Assembly (NCBI GenBank): GCA_024691875.1
Contig: JAILNG010000076.1
Location: forward strand, 1-37,944
Origin: Lachnospiraceae bacterium
GTDB taxonomy: Bacteria; Bacillota; Clostridia; Lachnospirales; Lachnospiraceae
Direction: 5' to 3'
DNA: 37,944 nucleotides
The notes under the pieces were generated by a model. That model had not been told where the DNA came from, ran no database searches, and saw only the letters and a program-made list of their open reading frames with translations. Of this stretch, positions 31,975-37,944 are shown one piece after another. Positions within the stretch are counted from its first letter, which is position 1. The number at the start of each line of letters is the position of its first letter. The translations under genes and the position numbers were made by a program.

Positions 31975-33603
31975 TTAATGAAGGTCGATATCAAAGTTCT
32001 TTTCCATGTAAGCTCTGGAATAATTTTTCCTCTGCTTAGCAAATGTCTTGATCTCGTTTGTGTATCCGTCGAAAAGATAGCTGCCGGTCCATATGCCTTC
32101 CGCGCCCTTTGCCTTAAGGATCTCAATGTACTGGAAGAAGTACTGCATCTCGGTCTCTCTTTCCTTGTTCATCTCGTCAAGCACATTTGAGAGATTTGTT
32201 TTTGAAAGAGCCCCTTCAGCCAGTTCAAGGCTGAAATCCACAAATACTTTTCTGCATTCTTCTCTCTTCATGAGAGCTGCAAAGAGTGGTGCATATTTTG
32301 CATTTTCTTCAAGCTCGTCCTTATCATTCTTGAGTTCGGGAGAAAGAATCTCACCCAGCTTGTCGTAATTTGCCATACACTCCTTCTGGTTGTAAAGTCC
32401 CATGGAATAGTCCATGTCGTGGAGCAGGAAACGCCATTTACCGTCGTAGATGGTTCCGGCCTCGTAGCCCTCTCCTTCGGGAGCAATGTATCGATAGCAC
32501 TTGTAGTTGTTGTTGGGCCAGTCTTTGTTACAGATGTAGACGTTGTAAGCATAGTACTTGATGTAATTTTCAACATCCATGAACTCGGTCAGCTTCCTGT
32601 AATTTGCATCCTTTGTGTAATCAAGGACGGAAAGCTCGGCGTAAGCCTTGTTAAATTCCTTTGCCAGCGTTACCTTTATCTCATCGTCGTCCTCTTCGGA
32701 TTTTTCCTGTTCATTGCCTTCTATAACGTAGAACTCACCGTTTTTGTTCTTGTCACCGTACTTGTTTTTGAAATAGTTGTCGCAATAGACTTCATGCAAC
32801 CAGTAAAAGCCCATGTACTCACCGTTAAGGTAGTAGACCGCAGGCTCCACCGCTTCATAATCCGTGAATCCCGCCTGACCTGCCAGTGTCTGGGCCAATT
32901 CGTCTCTGATCCAGGCGAACTGCCAGTCATTACCGCTGTCTCTGAGTACCAGTCTCTTGTATTTCTTTACCGGCTTATCCTCATAGAGTTTTTCGGTGTC
33001 AAAGAAATTGTATTTAAAGTTCTTGTTGGCCGCATCATAGCTCTCACGGGCATATAATTTCACGGACTTCAGATAATTCATACGGGAGTAACCGCCGTAG
33101 ATCCTTAAGCCGGCCAGCTGGGAAAGGATCATGTTACCTTCTTTGTCCCAAGCTTCCACAAAGACCTGTCTCTCGCTCTCACGTCCTCTGGCTTCGTAAT
33201 TCTTTCCGTAAAAAATGCCGTTGGGATAATCGGTTAATTCAGCCGTATTTCCGGTGATCGAGAAAACGTAGGTGGTAAACTTTCTGTCCGGAGAAACATT
33301 CAGCACCGCATACGGCGACTCACTCCTCGGAGTGGGTGTTGCTGTAGCTTTTGCATGCTTTGTGTTTGCATCTCCCTGTGTCTGTGTCGCAGGTTCCGGA
33401 GTGGGCGTAATGACTCCCTGCTGTCTCAGATAATCCCAAAAATCATTACCGTTCCCCTGATCATTCTGTCGGCCGTTGTTTGAAGCTTCAACAGGAGTCG
33501 GAGTTGCGGTCACCTGAGGTGCGTTTTCAGTGTTTTTCGCAGTACAGCCTGCAAACAGAAGTCCCATAGCGATCAGTGCAGGTAAAAGTAATCTCTTCTT
33601 CAT
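31975..33603 (-). CDS. CotH-kinase-family lipoprotein
   Basis: A 542-residue exported lipoprotein. The signal peptide ends in LLFAGC (lipobox Cys20). Residues 30-95 form a Pro/Thr/Gln-rich linker with TPTP repeats. A small beta domain (about 96-165) comes next, and then the CotH-type kinase-like fold (about 170-520). Landmarks are YLNGEYMGFYWLHEVYCDNYF and the acidic site LLHDMDYSMGLY. CotH of B. subtilis spores is an atypical protein kinase; in rumen Clostridia CotH domains also occur in surface and cellulosomal proteins. ATG 33601-33603 follows GAGG; an ATG four codons upstream lacks a site. It is a single-gene unit ended by a strong terminator. The substrate is unknown, and a spore role is not implied. 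Confidence 0.88.
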   Translation of the reverse strand: MKKRLLLPALIAMGLLFAGCTAKNTENAPQVTATPTPVEASNNGRQNDQGNGNDFWDYLRQQGVITPTPEPATQTQGDANTKHAKATATPTPRSESPYAVLNVSPDRKFTTYVFSITGNTAELTDYPNGIFYGKNYEARGRESERQVFVEAWDKEGNMILSQLAGLRIYGGYSRMNYLKSVKLYARESYDAANKNFKYNFFDTEKLYEDKPVKKYKRLVLRDSGNDWQFAWIRDELAQTLAGQAGFTDYEAVEPAVYYLNGEYMGFYWLHEVYCDNYFKNKYGDKNKNGEFYVIEGNEQEKSEEDDDEIKVTLAKEFNKAYAELSVLDYTKDANYRKLTEFMDVENYIKYYAYNVYICNKDWPNNNYKCYRYIAPEGEGYEAGTIYDGKWRFLLHDMDYSMGLYNQKECMANYDKLGEILSPELKNDKDELEENAKYAPLFAALMKREECRKVFVDFSLELAEGALSKTNLSNVLDEMNKERETEMQYFFQYIEILKAKGAEGIWTGSYLFDGYTNEIKTFAKQRKNYSRAYMEKNFDIDLH

Positions 33604-33732
33604 AATAAACCTCATTTATATATTCCCATAATAACATGGAAAATTAAATTTCCCCATATGCGTTATATTATACAGCAAATGTGTCAAAAAGCATTCTCAT
33701 TTTTTGCGTTTTTAGTGTCAATGATTAAGATT

Positions 33733-33943
33733 TTGTTACTGTTCACACACCCCAGCCCAGCATTCGCAATCCGCTTCGCTACTTGCTCATGTGGGTGGGG
33801 GTGTTACTGCTGCGCAGATTATATGACAACGGGGAGGACCGCTGCGAAGCAGGGGAGGGACCCCGTTGTATGCAAGATGCTAAAACTCTTTGAAAGCAAG
33901 CTTTCAGAGTTTTGGCATCTTGCATATCTGTGAACAGTAACAA
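33733..33943. repeat. Intergenic palindromic element C
   Basis: This fills the gap between the CotH gene and tRNA-Thr. Perfect 15-bp inverted ends TTGTTACTGTTCACA (33733-33747) and its complement (33929-33943) enclose three nested hairpins. One has ACACCCC-type arms near the left end. The second has CAACGGGG (33827-33834) and CCCCGTTG (33861-33868) around GCTGCGAAGCAG. The third has ATGCAAGATGC (33870-33880) and GCATCTTGCAT (33915-33925) around the GAAAGCAAGCTTTC core. It is the best-preserved copy of the family. Bases 33604-33732 are AT-rich, without a gene. Confidence 0.85.
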
Positions 33944-33952
33944 GATTATTAT

Positions 33953-33984
33953 ATACAAAAAATGGAGATGCATTAAACATCTCC
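33953..33984 (-). terminator. Terminator of the tRNA operon
   Basis: Arms GGAGATG (33964-33970) and CATCTCC (33978-33984), followed by a T run on the minus strand, six bases past the tRNA-Thr end. Confidence 0.88.
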
Positions 33985-33989
33985 TTAAA

Positions 33990-34062
33990 AGCTGGAAGCG
34001 GGAATCGGACCCGCGACCTACGCATTACGAGTGCGTCGCTCTACCGACTGAGCCATTCCAGC
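33990..34062 (-). tRNA. tRNA-Thr (anticodon CGU)
   Basis: A full cloverleaf of 73 nt including the discriminator. The acceptor stem is GCTGGAA/TTCCAGC. The anticodon stem ACGCA/TGCGT closes loop CTCGTAA with anticodon CGT, reading ACG. The T arm has GGTCCGATTCC. CCA is not encoded. It is transcribed after tRNA-Pro. Confidence 0.96.
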
Positions 34063-34066
34063 ATCA

Positions 34067-34140
34067 TCGAGGCGACGGGATTTGAACCCACGACCTCTGC
34101 GTCCCGAACGCAGCGCTCTACCAAACTGAGCCACACCTCG
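34067..34140 (-). tRNA. tRNA-Pro (anticodon CGG)
   Basis: A full cloverleaf of 74 nt including the discriminator A. The acceptor stem is CGAGGTG/CGCCTCG with a G-T pair. The anticodon stem CTGCG/CGCAG closes loop TTCGGGA with anticodon CGG, reading CCG. The T loop is GGTTCAAATCC. CCA is not encoded. Four bases separate it from tRNA-Thr. Confidence 0.96.
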
Positions 34141-34164
34141 AGTCGCTTGAAATCAAGCTTTGTT

Positions 34165-34193
34165 ATTATGCTACAATTTTTTTGAATTGTCAA
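34165..34193 (-). promoter_or_regulatory. Promoter of the tRNA-Pro/tRNA-Thr unit
   Basis: On the minus strand, -35 TTGACA (plus 34188-34193), 17-base spacer, -10 CATAAT (plus 34165-34170), about 25 bases before tRNA-Pro. Confidence 0.85.
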
Positions 34194-34204
34194 CTGAATT
34201 TAAT

Positions 34205-34855
34205 TCAAAACAAATATTCAAACAATTTCTTTGTATCATCGAAATACGCATCACTGTGCTTCTTCATGAAGTCTCTGATCTCAGGTACGTTGTTGCACCA
34301 GCCGGCGCCGATAAAATCAACTCCGTAGGCTCTCGCCATATCATATCCCGGCTTAAGATCGTCTATGACTACGATCTCCGATCTCTTCAGTTTGTATTTC
34401 TCACTTATTACTTCCAAAGCATATGGATCCGGTTTCCTTCTTTCATTGGGAAGTTCCCAGCCGAAAACCTCATCCGGTTCCGGCAGCCGGTTTTTCTCAT
34501 AATCTCTTCTGATGTTAAAATCGAAGGAATGTGATGATACAACAATAAGACCGCCCTCTTGTTTTTGTTTGTCCAAAACTTCTTTCATTCCAGGATAAAC
34601 AGAAGGCACTCTTGTTGAAACATATTCTTTCCAGATCAATTCTTCCTGTTTAAATTCTTCATCCGTCATCTTGTACATGTCCTTACAAAATTCAAGGAAT
34701 CCCGGATCAAAATTGTATCTGAAATAATCATCGACGGAGATCGTTTCTCCCGGCCTCATGATGCGAAGCGCTTCAAGGAAGGCCGGGTAATGGATCTCTG
34801 CCGTACTGCTGACCACAGTGTCATCGTGATCGAGCACCAAGCATTTATATCTCAT
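34205..34855 (-). CDS. HAD-superfamily phosphatase
   Basis: A 216-residue cytoplasmic hydrolase of the haloacid dehalogenase superfamily. Motif I is LVLDHDDTVV (Asp9 nucleophile and Asp11), motif II VVSSHSF, motif III Lys in RRKPDPYALE, and motif IV VVIDDLKPGYDMA. A helical cap sits between motifs I and II, as in the phosphoglycolate phosphatase/beta-phosphoglucomutase group. The substrate cannot be told from sequence. It begins 16 bp after htpG with GAGG upstream, so it is probably in the htpG transcript and may follow heat-shock control. Confidence 0.9.
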   Translation of the reverse strand: MRYKCLVLDHDDTVVSSTAEIHYPAFLEALRIMRPGETISVDDYFRYNFDPGFLEFCKDMYKMTDEEFKQEELIWKEYVSTRVPSVYPGMKEVLDKQKQEGGLIVVSSHSFDFNIRRDYEKNRLPEPDEVFGWELPNERRKPDPYALEVISEKYKLKRSEIVVIDDLKPGYDMARAYGVDFIGAGWCNNVPEIRDFMKKHSDAYFDDTKKLFEYLF

Positions 34856-34871
34856 ATAACCTCAATAATCT

Positions 34872-36875
34872 TTACTTTGTAAGAAGAAGCATGATCTCAT
34901 TTGATCTTTCGACAAACTTTGTCATCGCCTCAGGCTCAAGGGGTTTATGTGCAAGGGATGCAAGATCATACAGCTGTTCGCAGATAAGATTTGCATTGTC
35001 GTTCTTCGGGTTTTCAAACAGGAACTTCACAAGAGCATGATTTGCGTTAAGAACAAGTGTCTCTCCTGCCCCGAACATATCATCACCCATGTTCATGCCG
35101 TTCATGGCATACATTTTCATCATATCCTGCATTCTGCGACTCTCTTCCGAAAGTGTTATCATCGCAGCAACCTTTTCGCTCTTGATCTTTTCAACCTTAA
35201 CTTCAAGCTTTTCTTTATTCAGAGCTTTTCTGAACATATCCGTAAGCTTATCCGTTTCTTTCTTAAGTTCATCAGCCGAAGTCTCATCTTTAAAATCTTC
35301 GGCAACTTCCGCATCGATCCTTAAGAACTTAACGTTTTCCGAAGAGTACTCAAGCTGGCTGATAAAAGGCTGGTCGATATTATGTGTGAGAATGACCGCA
35401 TCTTTACCGTTCTCCTTGAACATATTGATGTACTGGCTCTGCTGTTTTTCGTCGGTCACATAATAAACGATGTCCTTCTTTGCTTCCTTATCGGCAGACT
35501 TGTCATCCTTTTTATCATCTTTGCTATCACCGACAACTTCAGCTTCCACTTTGTTGCCGTTCTCATCCGTAACAACTGTTTCACCTTCGATCTCGCCCTT
35601 GGAGGCCTTTACATATTCGGGAAGTGTAATATACTTGCCTTCAAGGTTCTTATAGATCATGAAGTCCTTGATCTTATCGCGGAACTTATCGTCTTTCAAG
35701 CAACCGAACTTGATGAAGGGTGAAAGATCATCCCAGTATTTCTCGTAGTTTTCTCTGTCCGTCTTAAACATTCCGATAAGTTTGTCAGCCACTTTTTTCG
35801 TGATGTAATCGGAGATCTTCTTTACAAAACCGTCATTCTGCAATGCACTTCTCGATACATTGAGAGGAAGATCGGGACAATCAATAACACCTTTAAGCAG
35901 AAGCAGAAATTCCGGAATAACTTCTTTGATATTATCAGCTATAAAGACCTGATTCGAATAGAGTTTGATCTTTCCTTCGATGGAATCATACTCGGTATTG
36001 ATCTTAGGGAAATAAAGAATGCCCTTTAAGTTAAAAGGATAATCCATATTCAAATGTATCCAGAACAAAGGCTCCTTGAAGTCGTTGAACACATCACGGT
36101 AGAATTTCTTATATTCTTCGTCCTTGCATTCCGAAGGTGCTTTTGTCCAAAGGGGATGGATCTCATTGATAGGTTCGGGCTTTTTGGGCTCAGACTTCTC
36201 TTCGCCTTCCTTTTTATCCTCCTTCACCTCTTCTTCTTTTGCATTTTCATCTTTAAAGAAGATGGGAACAGGCATGAATGAGCAGTACTTGTCAATTATT
36301 TCCTTAGCCTTATATGCATTTGAGAATTCATAGCTGTCCTCATTCAGATAAAGAACAATGGTCGTACCTCTCTCGTCCTTCTCTCCTTCGCTCATCTCGA
36401 AAGACATACCGCCCTCTGATTCCCAGTAAACCGGCTTACTGCCTTCCTTGTAAGAAAGCGAATCAATGGTAACCTTATCGGCAACCATGAAAGCAGAATA
36501 AAAACCAAGTCCGAAATGACCGATGATCTGGTCAGCGCCCTCTTTATCCTTGTACTTTTCAAGAAAGTCCTTTGCTCCGGAAAAAGCGATCTGGTTGATG
36601 TACTTATCCATTTCCTCGGCTGTCATACCGATACCGTTATCGGTAAATGTGATAGTCTTGTTTTCCTGATTTACGAAAACATTCATTTTAAGTTCTTCGC
36701 CTTCGGGAAGCTGCCACTCTCCGAGACTGTCAAGCTTTTTTAATTTTGTAATGGCATCACAGCCGTTTGAGATCAATTCACGATAGAAAATATCGTGATC
36801 TGAATAAAGCCACTGCTTAATTATCGGGAATATATTTTCCGAATCGATTGAAAGATTTCCTTTTTTTATGTCCAT
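34872..36875 (-). CDS. htpG: HtpG, Hsp90-family chaperone with charged insertions
   Basis: A 667-residue cytoplasmic chaperone, longer than the about 624 residues of E. coli HtpG. The ATP-binding domain shows YRELISNGCDA (31-41), TDNGIGMT (78-85) and GHFGLGFYS (119-127). The middle domain has LPLNVSRSALQND. Two Lys/Asp/Glu-rich insertions are visible: about 209-238, between the ATP and middle domains where eukaryotic Hsp90 has its charged linker, and about 425-468. The MEEVD tail is absent, as expected for bacteria. ATG 36873-36875 follows CGGAGG. A perfect CIRCE (36953-36979) and a good promoter lie upstream, so HrcA control is likely. The HAD phosphatase gene follows. Confidence 0.97.
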   Translation of the reverse strand: MDIKKGNLSIDSENIFPIIKQWLYSDHDIFYRELISNGCDAITKLKKLDSLGEWQLPEGEELKMNVFVNQENKTITFTDNGIGMTAEEMDKYINQIAFSGAKDFLEKYKDKEGADQIIGHFGLGFYSAFMVADKVTIDSLSYKEGSKPVYWESEGGMSFEMSEGEKDERGTTIVLYLNEDSYEFSNAYKAKEIIDKYCSFMPVPIFFKDENAKEEEVKEDKKEGEEKSEPKKPEPINEIHPLWTKAPSECKDEEYKKFYRDVFNDFKEPLFWIHLNMDYPFNLKGILYFPKINTEYDSIEGKIKLYSNQVFIADNIKEVIPEFLLLLKGVIDCPDLPLNVSRSALQNDGFVKKISDYITKKVADKLIGMFKTDRENYEKYWDDLSPFIKFGCLKDDKFRDKIKDFMIYKNLEGKYITLPEYVKASKGEIEGETVVTDENGNKVEAEVVGDSKDDKKDDKSADKEAKKDIVYYVTDEKQQSQYINMFKENGKDAVILTHNIDQPFISQLEYSSENVKFLRIDAEVAEDFKDETSADELKKETDKLTDMFRKALNKEKLEVKVEKIKSEKVAAMITLSEESRRMQDMMKMYAMNGMNMGDDMFGAGETLVLNANHALVKFLFENPKNDNANLICEQLYDLASLAHKPLEPEAMTKFVERSNEIMLLLTK

Positions 36876-36917
36876 ATTATTACCTCCGATTCTGTCTTTT
36901 ATTTTTGTCTGAAAGAT

Positions 36918-36945
36918 ATTATATCTCGTAGATTTTAAAAGTCAA
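36918..36945 (-). promoter_or_regulatory. htpG proximal promoter P1
   Basis: On the minus strand, -35 TTGACT (plus 36940-36945), 16-base spacer, -10 TATAAT (plus 36918-36923). The CIRCE lies just upstream of this -35. Confidence 0.78.
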
Positions 36946-36952
36946 GAAAAAA

Positions 36953-36979
36953 TTAGCACTCATTTAAAATGAGTGCTAA
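36953..36979. promoter_or_regulatory. CIRCE operator (HrcA site) of htpG
   Basis: Perfect TTAGCACTC (36953-36961), 9-base spacer, GAGTGCTAA (36971-36979). It is upstream of P1 and downstream of candidate promoter P2. Confidence 0.95.
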
Positions 36980-36983
36980 CATA

Positions 36984-37008
36984 GTTACTGTTCTCAGATA
37001 TACAACAT
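36984..37008. repeat. Half copy (D) of the palindromic element family
   Basis: GTTACTGTTCTCAGATATAC followed by AACAT matches one end of elements B and C, with one change in the GTTCAC part. No opposite end is present in the 168-bp gap between manA and htpG. Confidence 0.7.
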
Positions 37009-37027
37009 ATTTTGCTATCACATTCAA
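36999..37027 (-). promoter_or_regulatory. Candidate htpG distal promoter P2
   Basis: On the minus strand, -35 TTGAAT (plus 37022-37027), 17-base spacer, -10 TGTATA (plus 36999-37004). Its -10 is inside the half repeat D, and the CIRCE would be in its early transcribed region. Confidence 0.45.
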
Positions 37028-37043
37028 AGCCATGGGCATTGAA

Positions 37044-37944
37044 TTATTTAGCTTCGGAATTAATTATGCTTAAATCTCCTTCAAGCGTGTAAGCGCCGTA
37101 GCCAAGCGGCATTATAAAGTGTTGTCCCTTCTTTATGTCACGTCCGTTGATCTTACCCTGTCCTTCAAGCACAGAAAACATCCTGTATGTCTTAGGCGCA
37201 TCAAAATTCGCTTTTCCATTGAGATCCGTCTTCCAGACTCTGTAAAATTCACAATCTACAAATTCTTCGATTTCTGCATCATCTCTCTTGGATCTCTTGC
37301 AAGCGCTTAACACATCCTTATGAGGGCAATTGATAACATCAATGCTCTGCTCTATATGCAACTGACGTGGTTTTCCGTTCTGTAACCTGCCATAATCATA
37401 CAGCCTGTAGGTGATATCGCTGGATTGTTGTGTTTCAAGAATAAGTGTTCCGGCTTTGATCGCATGAACCGTTCCCGGAACAATTTGGAAAAAGTCTCCT
37501 TTTTTTATCGGTCTGGGCGTGATGAGCTCGTCCCAACGATTGTTTCTTATCATGTCCGCAAGTTCTTCTTTATTCTTTGCATTGTGTCCGATAACAATGG
37601 TTGCATCTTCATCGCAATCAAGAATATACCAGCATTCTGTTTTGCCCAGACTTCCGTTTTCATGTACGCTCGCATAAGCATCATCCGGGTGAACCTGAAC
37701 GGAAAGATCGGCCTTTGCGTCTATGATCTTGATCAAAAGCGGAAATTTGCTTTTCCCGTCTCCGAACAGTTCCTGATGTTCCGCATAAAGCTTGCTGAGT
37801 TTCCAACCGTCAAATTCTCCGCCTGCGATGGTGTCATCTCCGTTTTCATGAGCAGATATCGCCCAGCATTCTCCCGTATCGTCTCCGGGAATATCGTATC
37901 CGTAAATGTCACGCATCCTGTTTCCGCCCCAGATCAATTGTTTA
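37044..37944 (-). CDS. manA: Mannose-6-phosphate isomerase class I, partial (N-terminus cut by window edge)
   Basis: A zinc enzyme that interconverts mannose 6-phosphate and fructose 6-phosphate. The frame stays open to the right edge, reading KQLIWGGNRM before the first internal ATG, so a few tens of N-terminal residues are missing. The IWGGNRMRDIYGYDIP and GECWAISAHENG segments are typical of the short Firmicute ManA. Metal and active-site elements are the QVHPDD motif, Glu in GKTECWYIL, His in PGTVHAI, and Arg in DITYRLYDYGR. The cupin-like C-terminus ends near residue 297 of the visible part. It lies 168 bp upstream of htpG, with no clear terminator between them. Confidence 0.93.
   Translation of the reverse strand, partial: KQLIWGGNRMRDIYGYDIPGDDTGECWAISAHENGDDTIAGGEFDGWKLSKLYAEHQELFGDGKSKFPLLIKIIDAKADLSVQVHPDDAYASVHENGSLGKTECWYILDCDEDATIVIGHNAKNKEELADMIRNNRWDELITPRPIKKGDFFQIVPGTVHAIKAGTLILETQQSSDITYRLYDYGRLQNGKPRQLHIEQSIDVINCPHKDVLSACKRSKRDDAEIEEFVDCEFYRVWKTDLNGKANFDAPKTYRMFSVLEGQGKINGRDIKKGQHFIMPLGYGAYTLEGDLSIINSEAK

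Noticed and set aside
33990..34140. tRNA pair as an integration site with a mobile element beside it
   Set aside because: No integrase and no repeated tRNA 3' end in the window; both tRNAs are intact and flanked by ordinary genes and element C.

Overview
The window looks like chromosomal DNA of a Gram-positive anaerobe of the class Clostridia, most likely a Lachnospiraceae member (Butyrivibrio-like). This rests on the hrcA-grpE-dnaK order with CIRCE operators, an electron-bifurcating NfnAB pair, a tyrosyl T-box leader, a YerC-type TrpR repressor, a TraX-family membrane protein, several lipoproteins with Pro/Thr linkers, and a surface GH5 glucanase. The genus is an inference; no rRNA is present. 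Almost every gene is on the minus strand; only yerC and the traX-like gene are on the plus strand. Two genes run off the edges: dnaK on the left (C-terminal part missing) and manA on the right (N-terminus missing).

Layout, left to right. 1-2556: heat-shock operon hrcA-grpE-dnaK (minus) behind a sigma-A-type promoter with two CIRCE operators. 2586-4478: GH5 endoglucanase lipoprotein. 4600-6892: nfnA-nfnB. 6893-7327: intergenic palindromic element and the yerC promoter. 7328-10283: yerC, pcrA helicase and a small membrane protein. 10345-14098: DUF2974 hydrolase, HtrA protease, folC. 14102-18352: a very large fused 2-hydroxyacyl-CoA dehydratase activase/HgdB-like protein. 18451-20502: hisH-hisF-ung. 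20588-23759: cheV plus a 747-aa unknown membrane protein with an acidic tail of repeated short motifs. 23852-27750: two-component system flanked by an unknown membrane protein and a lipoprotein. 28108-28929: TraX-like protein. 28968-31853: tyrS (T-box regulated) and serS. 31975-33603: CotH-kinase lipoprotein. 33990-34140: tRNA-Thr(CGU) and tRNA-Pro(CGG). 34205-37944: HAD phosphatase, htpG with its own CIRCE, and manA.

How parts work together. HrcA probably controls its own operon and also htpG, since a perfect CIRCE lies upstream of htpG more than 34 kb away; that joins Hsp70 and Hsp90 in one regulon. CheV and the 747-aa protein share one transcription unit with its own promoter and terminator. 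The unknown membrane protein, response regulator and histidine kinase form a tight operon, with the Pro/Thr-linker lipoprotein next to it.

The most unusual content is: (1) the single-chain protein with two activase domains, both keeping the iron-sulfur cysteines, followed by DUF2229 and HgdB-like regions; (2) the CheV-linked protein with repeated aromatic and leucine motifs in a disordered acidic arm; (3) a family of mosaic intergenic hairpin elements bounded by GTTACTGTTCAC-type inverted ends, with three copies and one half copy; (4) a Shine-Dalgarno in a hairpin loop before htrA and several inverted repeats bracketing promoters. No CRISPR array, insertion sequence with a transposase, prophage or rRNA was seen.
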